Positions 22,830-30,191 of a stretch of DNA of 30,191 bases are shown here, one piece after another. The translations under genes and the position numbers were made by a program. Below the pieces are notes generated by a model. It saw nothing but the letters and a program-made list of their open reading frames with translations. It ran no database searches and was not told the DNA's origin. Within the stretch, counting starts at the first letter, position 1, and each line of letters opens with the position of its first letter. This stretch comes from an uncultured Roseburia sp. GTDB taxonomy: Bacteria; Bacillota; Clostridia; Lachnospirales; Lachnospiraceae. The DNA is taken from NCBI GenBank assembly GCA_910587865.1, contig CAJUNX010000012.1, positions 67,274-97,464 on the forward strand. The letters run 5' to 3'.

Positions 22830-24098
22830 GTGCGGATGAACATCATTCTGCTGGTCATGTTCGCCGTGATTCTGGGCGTGGTGATCATCACTGCAGCCAT
22901 TCTGGTGCGCAGAGCAGAAAAAGAAAAACAGGCGGCGCTGCGGCAGGTATCGGAGGCAAAGACCGAGTTTTTGTCGCGGATCAGCAACGATATCAAGACG
23001 CCGATGAATGTGATCGTCGGGATGACCGCACTCGGGATGGAGGACACGGACAATCCGGAGAAGATGGCGGAATGTCTGGGGAAGATTGATACCGCAGGAA
23101 AATTTCTGATGGGACTGTTAAACGACCTTGTCGATGTCTCAAAGATCGAGATGGGAAGCTTTCGACTTCACCCAAAGCCGTGCGCGTTTGACGATATCAT
23201 CCGTTCCATCCGCGATATGATGGAGCCGGCCTGCGCGAAAAAAGGGATTACTCTGTATATGACCGAGGGGGAGATCGGCATCAATATCATGGCGGATCCG
23301 ATGCGGTTTGAACAGATGCTGTTTAATCTGCTGAGCAATGCGGTGAAATTTACGGCGAGGGGCGGAGAGGTTTCGTTCAGCATCTGTAATTATGCGACGC
23401 ATAACGATATGTTCTGCGCAGACTATGTGATCCGGGACAACGGGATCGGGATGAGCAGCGAATTTCAGGAGCTTTTATTTGAACCGTTTACCCACGAGCG
23501 GCGGGATGCCGCGGAAAAAAAGCACGGATCGGGACTCGGTCTTGCGATTGTGCGCAATATCGTCGATCTCATGGAAGGCACAATCGAGGTGAAAAGCCAG
23601 GTCGGGGAGGGCACGCAGATCAAAATTCATCTGGATGTCCCGCTCGCGGAGATCCAGCCGGAACAGTCAAAGGACCATATCGCATCCAGGGCGCCGGAGA
23701 AGATTCTTTCGGGGAAACGTGTGCTTTTAGCGGAAGATCAGCCGATGAACGTGGACATTTCACGTGATATCTTAGAGCGGAAGGGGATGGCGGTGGTCAG
23801 TGCGGAGAACGGGCATACGGCGTTTGAGACCTTCCGGAACAGTCCGCTGAATCATTTTGACGTGATCCTGATGGATCTGCAGATGCCGCAGATGAACGGG
23901 TTTGAAGCTGCGAGGAGAATCCGCAGGGAAAAGCGTCCGGATGCGCAGATCATACCGATCATCGCCATGAGCGCGAACGATTCCCACGAGGATATCAGTG
24001 CCTGCCGGGAGGCCGGGATGAACGGCCACGTCGCAAAGCCGGTGGAGCCGCAGCGGCTTTATGAAGTCATCTGTGACCATCTGATGAACCCGATCTAG
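22830..24098 (+). CDS. Hybrid histidine kinase-like protein lacking the phosphoacceptor histidine
   Basis: The 422-residue product has one N-terminal membrane helix (about residues 4-25) and no sensory domain. The dimerisation helix has the H-box FLSRISNDIKTPMN, in which the invariant His is Asn53. Other kinase motifs are intact: N-box FNLLSNAVKFT, G1 DNGIGM, F-box LFEPF and G2 HGSGLGLAIV. The C-terminal receiver is complete (LLAEDQPMN, Asp349 in LMDLQMP, MSAN, AKPVEP). Without the histidine it cannot autophosphorylate in the normal way, so it may be an ATP-dependent scaffold, a phosphatase or a receiver fed by another kinase. GTG at 22830 is favoured (AGGAGGAG five bases upstream); ATG at 22836 is possible. 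It follows the ATPase operon by 135 bp. Confidence 0.87.
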   Translation: MRMNIILLVMFAVILGVVIITAAILVRRAEKEKQAALRQVSEAKTEFLSRISNDIKTPMNVIVGMTALGMEDTDNPEKMAECLGKIDTAGKFLMGLLNDLVDVSKIEMGSFRLHPKPCAFDDIIRSIRDMMEPACAKKGITLYMTEGEIGINIMADPMRFEQMLFNLLSNAVKFTARGGEVSFSICNYATHNDMFCADYVIRDNGIGMSSEFQELLFEPFTHERRDAAEKKHGSGLGLAIVRNIVDLMEGTIEVKSQVGEGTQIKIHLDVPLAEIQPEQSKDHIASRAPEKILSGKRVLLAEDQPMNVDISRDILERKGMAVVSAENGHTAFETFRNSPLNHFDVILMDLQMPQMNGFEAARRIRREKRPDAQIIPIIAMSANDSHEDISACREAGMNGHVAKPVEPQRLYEVICDHLMNPI

Positions 24099-24205
24099 GA
24101 ATGGAGCTTTTTATGTCATGATGCCGGGGACAAAAGGTCATGTGTTTTACGCCTGTATGAAAAAATGCGTCGGTACACTGGTTTCTTTCTTTTTTGGAGG
24201 GATTA

Positions 24206-24214
24206 TGATACAAT
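24206..24214 (+). promoter_or_regulatory. Extended -10 promoter element before the SseB-like gene
   Basis: TG-A-TACAAT is an extended -10 box; the upstream TTT-rich stretch offers no clear -35. Transcription would begin near 24221, the first base of the large inverted repeat, so the RNA would start with a long hairpin. The gap from 24099 to 24205 holds nothing else I can name. Confidence 0.45.
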
Positions 24215-24220
24215 AGATAG

Positions 24221-24312
24221 CAGAGCGTGTTTGAAAAATCATTTCCACCATCTGCATGCCCCCGCAAATTGTGACGCATATCTGACAGAAAGCATTTTTC
24301 AAACACACTCTG
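24221..24312. repeat. Long inverted repeat (19-bp arms), MITE- or leader-like
   Basis: CAGAGCGTGTTTGAAAAAT (24221-24239) pairs with ATTTTTCAAACACACTCTG (24294-24312) with a single mismatch (G-U in RNA), enclosing 54 bases. The interior has TTGTGACGC and CTGACAG, which also appear in order in the MerR leader palindromes (TTGTGACGC near 1367, CTGTCAG near 1406), next to similar TGAAAAAT/ATTTTTCA arms. It has no coding capacity. It could be a non-autonomous mobile repeat or a structured 5' leader for the SseB-like gene. Confidence 0.7.
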
Positions 24313-24367
24313 GCGGAATGACGATTCTGAAAAAACAGGCAGTGCCAGAAGGAAAGGGACAACAGCG

Positions 24368-25270
24368 ATGGAGAACAAAGTAACGATGGAGATCACAAAT
24401 GAGAGACTCGAGGAGGCGATTCGGGAATACACCGCGGAGCGTACGCCGCAGCGCCTGCAGACGCTGCTGAATCTGATGCGGCCGACGAGACTGTTCATTC
24501 CGGCGATGTTAAAAGCGCCGAATCAGCCGGCCCCCTGTTTTCTTAAGACCAATACCGGGGAGCAGTTTCTCGCGGTTTATACCTCAAAAGGTCAGATCCC
24601 GAAGGAGCCGAAAAGCCAGGCGATTCTTTCCGTGCCGTTTCCGGAGTGCAACAATATCGTGGTAAAGCCGGAGTTAAAGCTTTCGGGCATGGTGATCAAT
24701 CCGTTTTCGGACAACCTGGTCTTAAAGGCGGAGCTGATTGAAAAGCTGCACGAAGCGGATATGAAGGCGGCAAAGATGAAGCAGATTCAGATGACGCCGG
24801 CGCAGTTTCAGGCATTTGTCAGGCGTCAGGTGGAGTTTGCCGCGCTGCCGAAGCGTCTGTTTGCCGAGGGCGAGACATTTGTAAATCAGATCTGCGAGGA
24901 GAAGGAGAGTCTGATCAGTCAGATTTATGCGGAGCATTTTAAGGAGGCGAAGCTCTATCCGTTTACGGAGCAGGACTATTCGATTATGGCGCTTGACATC
25001 GCGGAAGATCTGACGCTGATCCGCGTGGATCTGCCGGAGAAAGGGCTGGTGGCTCCGCTGTGCTACCGCGTATACATCACCTTTAATCCGCTCACGAAGA
25101 AAGCCGGCTATTACACGATCGAGAAGAGCCAGGAGAGGAACGTGCGGATTCTCGGGGAGGTATCACAGGACGGATCGCATGTGAACCATGGGGAGGCGCC
25201 CGTGGAAGGTGCGGAGCTGCAGCGGATTATGGATCTTGCCCGCGGCGAGGGGGCGGGTCTGACGAGCTGA
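24368..25270 (+). CDS. SseB-like domain protein
   Basis: The 300-residue product has an N-terminal SseB-type fold (about residues 8-125): helix NERLEEAIREYTAERTPQRL, strand RLFIPAMLK, then FLKTNTGEQFLAVYTSKGQIP and a hydrophobic-rich FPECNNIVVKPELKLSGMVINPF stretch. The C-terminal part has long helices (about 125-190) and a beta-rich end (TLIRVDLPEKGLVAPLCYRVYITF). It has no signal peptide or membrane helix. SseB-domain proteins are widespread and poorly understood; the Salmonella secretion SseB is unrelated in role. The start has GGAAAGGG about ten bases upstream. It precedes the Wadjet genes by 270 bp in the same direction and could be cotranscribed, but a functional tie is not shown. Confidence 0.72.
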   Translation: MENKVTMEITNERLEEAIREYTAERTPQRLQTLLNLMRPTRLFIPAMLKAPNQPAPCFLKTNTGEQFLAVYTSKGQIPKEPKSQAILSVPFPECNNIVVKPELKLSGMVINPFSDNLVLKAELIEKLHEADMKAAKMKQIQMTPAQFQAFVRRQVEFAALPKRLFAEGETFVNQICEEKESLISQIYAEHFKEAKLYPFTEQDYSIMALDIAEDLTLIRVDLPEKGLVAPLCYRVYITFNPLTKKAGYYTIEKSQERNVRILGEVSQDGSHVNHGEAPVEGAELQRIMDLARGEGAGLTS

Positions 25271-25280
25271 TGCGGCGGAC

Positions 25281-25484
25281 GGCCGGGCGAGGGATCAGCC
25301 GGGACCGGCCTGACGGGTGGATGCGGCAGACGGCCGGGCGAGGGATGATCGCGGTGCGCCTGACGAGCCGCGGCTGGTTTCCATGACGGCAGCCGCGGCA
25401 GGGTGTGTCCGGCGGCCGGGCGAGGGATCAGCGGCGGTGTCTGACGGCGCGGCCGGTTTCCATGACGGCAGCCGCGGCAGGGTG
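25281..25484. repeat. GC-rich interleaved repeats upstream of jetD
   Basis: GGCCGGGCGAGGGAT occurs three times (25281, 25332, 25414). An exact 30-bp repeat occupies 25376-25405 and 25455-25484 (period 79), including the palindromic GCCGCGGC. The copies alternate and have drifted, suggesting repeated slippage. The 270-bp gap between the SseB-like gene and jetD is made almost wholly of this, and I see no clear promoter in it. No convincing coding frame runs across it. Confidence 0.8.
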
Positions 25485-25540
25485 CACACCGGCTTTCTGA
25501 CAGGGCCGGTATACAGAAACGGGAAAGAAATGAGGAAATC

Positions 25541-26551
25541 ATGAGACGGGTCACACTGGAACAGCTGCTCGCGGAAGCCGGCGTGGAAAGCTATACGGAA
25601 CAGTACCGGTATATCCGCAGGCTGCTTGAGGAAGGGCGTATCCGTCCGGTAAAGCAGTCGCCGCGAAACGGCCGGACACCGGCGCTCCATCTGGCCTACT
25701 GGCAGGAGGAAGAGGAGACGGATGAAACGGAGCTCCTCGACGAGCTTGATTACCGTCTGTCCCCGGCGATTGGTCCGGACTATTACCGCAGGCATCCGGC
25801 GGTTTACCGGGAGGAAGCGCCGTGGGTGCGTCTCTTAAGCCGTTATCTCACGGAGCGCGGCGGCATGCCGCAGGAACCGGTCTCTCTGAACGAGCGGAGC
25901 TTTCAGATTTTTGGAAGAGAAAAGTTTCTGCAGCGCGAACAGGGCAGAAAGATTCTCACGCACTGCGGCGTCACGTTAGAGCAGCTGGAGGTATACCGCA
26001 CGACGGAACCGCTTGCTTATTATTCGTGTAGTACAAAAACACCGCAGAATGTTCTGATTCTTGAGAATAAAGATACCTTTTACAGTATCCGCCGTCATCT
26101 CTTAAGCGGCCGTACCATGCTGTTCGGAGCGGAGATCTCCACGGTGATCTACGGCGCCGGCAAAGGGATTCTGCGTTCTTTTGAAGATTTCGGATTCTGC
26201 GTGGAACCTCACATCAACGATGCGTCCAACCGCATTCTCTATTTCGGTGACCTTGACTATGAAGGAATCGGAATCTACGAGCGCCTGCGCGAGCTGTTTG
26301 CAGCCGCACACAGGATCGATCCTTTTGTGGAGGCATATGAATATATGACCCGAAAAGCAGCGCGCCGGGATCAGATGAGCCTTCCTCTGATGAGCGAGAA
26401 GCAGAATCGTGCCCTGGCCGGGACGTTCTTTTCTTATTTCACAGCAGAGTGGGAGGAGGAGGTCTGCCGGATGCTTTCGGCAGGCCGCTATATTCCGCAG
26501 GAAATCATCAATGTCTCGGATTATAAAAAGGAGCCCGGCGATGCAGTATGA
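25541..26551 (+). CDS. jetD: Wadjet protein JetD (Toprim-type nuclease subunit)
   Basis: The 336-residue product has an N-terminal helical/winged-helix region (TLEQLLAEAGVESYTEQYRYIRRLLEEGRI) and a C-terminal DUF2220/Toprim domain. The metal-binding residues are visible: Glu175 in LILENKDTF and Asp237/Asp239 in FGDLDYEGIGIYERL. JetD is the topoisomerase-VI-like nuclease that cuts plasmid DNA after the JetABC condensin-like complex has extruded a loop. GAGG lies upstream of the ATG at suitable spacing. The gene overlaps jetA by 11 bases. Here jetD comes first, unlike the jetABCD order of the best-studied type I systems. Confidence 0.88.
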   Translation: MRRVTLEQLLAEAGVESYTEQYRYIRRLLEEGRIRPVKQSPRNGRTPALHLAYWQEEEETDETELLDELDYRLSPAIGPDYYRRHPAVYREEAPWVRLLSRYLTERGGMPQEPVSLNERSFQIFGREKFLQREQGRKILTHCGVTLEQLEVYRTTEPLAYYSCSTKTPQNVLILENKDTFYSIRRHLLSGRTMLFGAEISTVIYGAGKGILRSFEDFGFCVEPHINDASNRILYFGDLDYEGIGIYERLRELFAAAHRIDPFVEAYEYMTRKAARRDQMSLPLMSEKQNRALAGTFFSYFTAEWEEEVCRMLSAGRYIPQEIINVSDYKKEPGDAV

Positions 26552-28166
26552 CTTTTTAAAACAGTTTCCCAGACGGATCCGGCATGTCGGACGCTATCTC
26601 CTTTTGTTTCAGAACAGCACACAAAAGGCGATCTGGAAGCAGTACGGCTTTCTGAAACAGGACGAGCAGTTCAACATCATCTTTGCCGTGCTGCTCTATC
26701 TGATGGAGCAGTCCTTAAAGGAAGAACACTGTACGATCGATGAGATCAGCGCTTATCTCGACAATCTGAACATGCGGTATTTCGGGAAGGCCATGAGCTA
26801 TGAGGACTGTAAAATGCTGGGCGATTTTATCGTCAATGTCGTTCTCTCCAATGAGGGCCGCGCGATGTATGTCGAGGGTTACGATTTTGAGACCCGCTCG
26901 TATCAGAGCATGCACATCAGCTATGTGGCCAACCGGATCGTCTATGTCGATTCCGATGTACGCCGCACGTCTTACTATCTGACGGAAGACGGCTACAATC
27001 TTCTGCTGTCCACGTTAGAGATCGAAAATAACATGAAGCTGACGATCCACGATATGATCTTTAAGATGCATCTGGAAAAACAGAGCTATGACAAGGCCGT
27101 GGATGAGATCAAAAATGTATTTAACCTTCTCCGCATCCAGCTGCAGAAGATGGAGGATGCGATGGGCCGGATCCGCCGGAATGCGTTAAACTATTCGGTG
27201 GCGGAATATGAGGAGGTGCTCGGGGAAAATCTTGAGACGATCAGCGATACCAAGCAGAAATTTCAAAGCTACAGGGAGCTCGTAAAGAGCCGCAGGGAAG
27301 CGCTCGAGGAACTCGAGATCGGCGAGCGCAGGCTCAATGAAAAGGAGGAGGAGACGCTGCACAATCTCAGTGTGATCGAAAGCTATTTAAACAGGACGAT
27401 CGACGAACATCAGAAGATTCTGGGAAGTCACTTTGATCTGAAATCGCTCTACACCAGAGAGCTGGAAAATCTGTCGCAGATGTCGTTTATCCGCCGCTTT
27501 TCCCTGCAGAATGAGCTTTACGAGAAGGTGTTAAACGATCCCGGGATCCTGGAGCGCATGGACGTGTTTCTGCGCCCGCTGTTTGGCAATATGCCGGAAA
27601 AAATCTATCAGCTGAAAAAAGCGGCGGAGCTGCAGCGCCCGGTGCAAAAAAAAGAGACCGTGGATGCGGACGAGGTGATGGAGTTCGGCGATGAGGCATG
27701 GATGGAGGCGCAGGAGAAGCGCCGGCGGGAGAAGCTCGCGAAGTATGAGGCGAGTCTTAAATACCTGCTTGGCGCCGCGCTTGCCCGGGAGAACGGGGAG
27801 ATCACGCTCGAGGAGCTTCAGGCGCGGACAGAGACAGACGAGGAAGGACGTTCGGTTCTGATTCCGGATGTGCAGATCTTTAAGGAGATCATGGTCGAGC
27901 TGTTAAAGAGCCGGGAGATTGAGATCGGCGCGCTTGCAGAGGAACGGCGTGCTTATATCGGAGAAGGGAACAGCGGCTTTTTGCTGAATGAGACGCTGCT
28001 CTCCCTCGCGGAGGAACCCGGCATGGGGATCACATTTGTCGGGGTTTACCGGATAGAGGACAAAACGGTGGTCACGTTTGAGAATGTGGCGGATCAGGAC
28101 GGGAACCGCAGAAGCATCTGCTGTTCAAATGTGCTGATCTGTGTGAAGTGTGAGAAGAAGTTCTAA
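26541..28166 (+). CDS. jetA: Wadjet protein JetA (kleisin-like, DUF5716 type)
   Basis: The 541-residue product begins MQYDFLKQFPRRIRHVGRYL; AAGGAG lies nine bases upstream of 26541, within the end of jetD. The N-terminal helical/winged-helix part (about 1-180, with VLLYLMEQSL, YYLTEDGYNLLLSTLEIEN) is followed by long helices (about 185-335) and a C-terminal winged-helix-like part. This matches JetA of the DUF5716 type, the kleisin-like subunit that bridges the JetC heads. The C-terminus is cysteine-rich (RSICCSNVLICVKCEKKF). Its last seven codons lie inside the 136-bp tandem duplication that follows. I assign JetA by overall pattern and operon position, not by a catalytic motif. Confidence 0.85.
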   Translation: MQYDFLKQFPRRIRHVGRYLLLFQNSTQKAIWKQYGFLKQDEQFNIIFAVLLYLMEQSLKEEHCTIDEISAYLDNLNMRYFGKAMSYEDCKMLGDFIVNVVLSNEGRAMYVEGYDFETRSYQSMHISYVANRIVYVDSDVRRTSYYLTEDGYNLLLSTLEIENNMKLTIHDMIFKMHLEKQSYDKAVDEIKNVFNLLRIQLQKMEDAMGRIRRNALNYSVAEYEEVLGENLETISDTKQKFQSYRELVKSRREALEELEIGERRLNEKEEETLHNLSVIESYLNRTIDEHQKILGSHFDLKSLYTRELENLSQMSFIRRFSLQNELYEKVLNDPGILERMDVFLRPLFGNMPEKIYQLKKAAELQRPVQKKETVDADEVMEFGDEAWMEAQEKRRREKLAKYEASLKYLLGAALARENGEITLEELQARTETDEEGRSVLIPDVQIFKEIMVELLKSREIEIGALAEERRAYIGEGNSGFLLNETLLSLAEEPGMGITFVGVYRIEDKTVVTFENVADQDGNRRSICCSNVLICVKCEKKF

Positions 28167-28426
28167 AGTCGACGCTGCACCAGTGGGTGCACCGCCGAAG
28201 AACTTCTGATCTCAAACGGAAGAACGCAAAACCGGCGTTCTTCCCGCAGATTGTTTGTGTCGGCTGCGCCGACATGTCGGGAAGTGTGAGAAGAAGTTCT
28301 AAAGTCGACGCTGCACCAGTGGGTGCACCGCCGAAGAACTTCTGATCTCAAACGGAAGAACGCAAAACCGGCGTTCTTCCCGCAGATTGTTTGTGTCGGC
28401 TGCGCCGGCGCGACGGGAAGTGTGAG
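28145..28426. repeat. 136-bp tandem duplication between jetA and jetB
   Basis: Copy 1 is 28145-28280, copy 2 is 28281-28416, and GAAGTGTGAG starts a third partial copy at 28417. The copies are identical over about 126 bases; four differences fall in the last ten. Each copy includes a duplicate of the jetA 3' end (KCEKKF stop) and nested inverted repeats: AGAAGTTCT with AGAACTTCT enclosing TGCACC-AGTG-GGTGCA, then GAAGAACGC with GCGTTCTTC, then TGTCGGC-TGC-GCCGACA (the last lost in copy 2). Since 136 is not a multiple of three and stops intervene, it is not coding. No T-tract follows the stems. Confidence 0.88.
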
Positions 28427-28433
28427 GTGGGCG

Positions 28434-29186
28434 ATGGCATACGAGATGGAGGAGATACGGACAGGGCAGGAGATCTTTTATTATCTGTTAGAGTATCATG
28501 AACTCGGGGAGGAGGAGCAGGAGCGTCTGTTCCGCGCCTATGCGGAGAACGGGCAGATCCAGAATCTGGTCAAATCCCAGGGCGATGCAGCGTTGTGTGA
28601 TATTGAGCGGTACGGAAATGTGATCTATCTGATCCCGCGGGAGGACAACACGTTTCTCGGCTTTTCCAAGGCGCAGCTGAAACAGCTGCTCTGCCGGTCG
28701 AATGCGACGGACAAGGATTATTACCTTTCACAGTTTGTGATCTTAACGATTCTGGTCGAGTTTTACGACGGGCAGGGCGCGACCAGCCGGACACGCGACT
28801 ATATGCGCGTGGGGGAGCTGCAGAACAGTATTTCCGCACGCCTTGCGGAGGGGGCGCAGCGCATGAGCGGAGAGGAGGAAGAGCGGGCCGGGATCGCGTT
28901 TTCCAACATGCAGGAAGCCTACGAGGCGCTGCGTTCGGACGAGAAGGGCTCGCGTGCGCGGACGACGAAGGAGGGCTTTCTGCACCATATTCTGAATTTT
29001 CTGCAGAAGCAGGGGCTGATCGAGTATGTGGAGGCGGATGAGATGATCAAGACGACGAAAAAGCTGGATCATTTTATGGACTGGAATCTGTTAAACCAGA
29101 ACCATTTTGCAAGAGTAAAACAGGTGCTGGAAGGGCTGGGCGAAGCAGGGAAAACCGAACCGGCCGGGAATGGAGAAAATGTATGA
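28434..29186 (+). CDS. jetB: Wadjet protein JetB (winged-helix partner of JetA/JetC)
   Basis: The 250-residue product begins MAYEMEEIRTGQEIFYYLLEY. The start at 28434 is chosen because GTGAGGTGG precedes it and the frame upstream lies in the tandem repeat. It has a beta strand pair (NVIYLIPREDNTFLGFS), helices and a C-terminal winged-helix stretch (GFLHHILNFLQKQGLIEYVEADEMIKTTKKLDHF). This resembles the small MukE/JetB-like subunits that bind the kleisin. Length and position between jetA and jetC fit. Family assignment rests mainly on context, since this subunit diverges strongly. The stop overlaps the jetC start (ATGA). The last 15 residues are polar and low in complexity. Confidence 0.8.
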   Translation: MAYEMEEIRTGQEIFYYLLEYHELGEEEQERLFRAYAENGQIQNLVKSQGDAALCDIERYGNVIYLIPREDNTFLGFSKAQLKQLLCRSNATDKDYYLSQFVILTILVEFYDGQGATSRTRDYMRVGELQNSISARLAEGAQRMSGEEEERAGIAFSNMQEAYEALRSDEKGSRARTTKEGFLHHILNFLQKQGLIEYVEADEMIKTTKKLDHFMDWNLLNQNHFARVKQVLEGLGEAGKTEPAGNGENV

Positions 29187-30191
29187 GTAAGATCAATGCA
29201 GTACGCCTCATCAACTTAAACTACAATAATAATTCCATCTGTGTCAGCGACGAGACATTCTGGATGAACGGGGAGAGCACGCTGCTTGCGCTGCGCAACG
29301 GCGGAGGGAAATCGGTGCTCGTGCAGATGATGACGGCGCCGTTTGTGCACAGACGCTACCAGGGCGCGAAGGACAGGCCGTTTGCCGGCTATTTTACGAC
29401 AAACCGGCCGACGTTCATCCTCGTCGAGTGGAAACTTGACGGAGGCGCCGGGTATGTGCTGACCGGGATGATGGTGCGGCGGAGTCAGGAGATCGCACAG
29501 GAGCAGCCGGACGAGCTTGAGATGATCAATTTTATCGCGGAATACCGCGAGCGCTGTGCGTATGATATTGTTCATCTTCCGGTCGTGGAGCGGACAAAAA
29601 AGGATATCACCTTAAAAGGATTCCACGTCTGCCGGCAGCTGTTTGAGAGCTATAAGCGGGAACCGGGGATTTCTTTTTTCTATTATGATATGAACAATCC
29701 GGCTCAGTCGAGGCAGTATTTTCACAGGCTCACGGAGTATCAGATCAACGATAAGGAATGGGAGAGCATCATCAAAAAGGTGAATCTCAAAGAATCCGGG
29801 CTCTCGGATCTCTTTGCGGACTGCCGGGACGAGAAGGGACTTGTGGAAAAATGGTTTCTCGAGGCAGTGGAGAATAAACTGAACCGCGAGCGAAGCCGAA
29901 TGAAGGAATTTCAGGGCATCATGGAAAAGTATACCGGCCAGTACCGGGACAACCGTTCCAAGATCGAACGGCGCGACACGATCCGGGTATTCTGCACGGA
30001 AGCGGAGCGGGTAAAGGAGAGCGCGTCTGCATATCTTGGGATTACCGGCGAGGCGGAACTGGGACGAAGGAGGATCGCCGTGTTTCTCCGGCAGTCGAGG
30101 CGTCTTCGGGAGAAAAAACAGCTGGAGTGTGATGCGGCGGCGCAGCATCTGTCTGCGCTCGGAGAACAGATTGCACAGCTGGAGTATGAGC
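29183..30191 (+). CDS. jetC: Wadjet protein JetC (SMC-like ATPase), 5' part
   Basis: The first 336 codons of a gene that runs off the right end. The product begins MSKINAVRLINLNYNNNSICVSDETFW. It has a P-loop LRNGGGKSVLVQMM with Lys43, in the SMC/MukB style except that Leu replaces the first glycine. A beta-rich ATPase lobe follows (FILVEWKLDGGAGYVLTGMMVRR), then long charged helices that begin the coiled coil (from about residue 225, NKLNRERSRMKEFQGIMEKY). JetC is the loop-extruding motor of Wadjet. Translation is coupled to jetB by an ATGA overlap. The signature motif, Walker B and hinge must lie outside the window. Confidence 0.88.
   Translation, partial: MSKINAVRLINLNYNNNSICVSDETFWMNGESTLLALRNGGGKSVLVQMMTAPFVHRRYQGAKDRPFAGYFTTNRPTFILVEWKLDGGAGYVLTGMMVRRSQEIAQEQPDELEMINFIAEYRERCAYDIVHLPVVERTKKDITLKGFHVCRQLFESYKREPGISFFYYDMNNPAQSRQYFHRLTEYQINDKEWESIIKKVNLKESGLSDLFADCRDEKGLVEKWFLEAVENKLNRERSRMKEFQGIMEKYTGQYRDNRSKIERRDTIRVFCTEAERVKESASAYLGITGEAELGRRRIAVFLRQSRRLREKKQLECDAAAQHLSALGEQIAQLEYE

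Noticed and set aside
24099..24205. Small gene or RNA in the gap after the kinase-like gene
   Set aside because: No frame with an RBS and no clear fold or terminator; nothing can be supported.
25281..25484. CRISPR array
   Set aside because: Repeat units differ in length and spacing, spacers are not uniform or unique, and no cas genes are present.
28145..28426. Insertion sequence or coding duplication between jetA and jetB
   Set aside because: There is no transposase frame or terminal repeats; the 136-bp unit is not a multiple of three and carries stop codons.
28323..28433. Upstream extension of JetB into the tandem repeat
   Set aside because: It comes from chance openness of repeat copy 2; an RBS lies directly before the ATG at 28434.

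Overview
The window (about 30 kb, moderately GC-rich, low-GC-Firmicute-style gene and regulator families) reads like a gut Clostridia chromosome, most probably Lachnospiraceae. This is inferred from the YesM/YesN-type two-component pair beside Lpl-type carbohydrate ABC genes, a Firmicute-like beta-glucuronidase, SseB-like and Rpn-tail-like proteins, strong GGAGG ribosome binding sites and many short GC-rich intergenic tandem repeats. No rRNA, tRNA, CRISPR array, IS element or integrase was seen.

Left part (1-5450, minus strand): a hybrid histidine kinase is followed by a lipoprotein solute-binding protein with no permease gene. Next come a separately promoted MerR-family regulator and a translationally coupled 51-residue membrane protein. 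The MerR promoter has the long 19-bp spacer and dyad typical of MerR control, and its leader is rich in palindromes.

Glycan part (5584-13677, plus strand): a YesM-like sensor kinase and AraC-type response regulator, a candidate 21-bp-spaced direct-repeat operator, a solute-binding lipoprotein, one ABC permease and a GH2 beta-glucuronidase. This looks like a glucuronide or glucuronic-acid-glycan uptake and hydrolysis locus. The solute-binding protein ends in about 30 residues that look like the C-terminus of the missing partner permease (LplB-like), so an in-frame deletion seems to have fused the two genes and removed most of the permease.

Uncharacterised ATPase operon (14219-22694): a strong promoter drives three overlapping genes. 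They encode a 499-residue protein with two C-terminal membrane helices (CorA-like topology), a 1676-residue protein with an N-terminal small beta-barrel, a long alpha-helical body and a C-terminal P-loop ATPase, and a 631-residue P-loop ATPase whose C-terminus carries an RNxxxH motif of HEPN type. I do not recognise this as a named system. Its make-up (membrane protein, very large sensor-like ATPase, possible HEPN nuclease) and its position near a Wadjet operon make it the best candidate for an undescribed defence system. A hybrid-kinase-like protein follows in which the phosphoacceptor histidine is replaced by asparagine.

Right part (24206-30191): an SseB-like protein, then a Wadjet anti-plasmid system in the order jetD-jetA-jetB-jetC, with jetC running off the end. 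A 136-bp structured tandem duplication separates jetA from jetB. The gaps before the SseB-like gene and before jetD also hold repeats.
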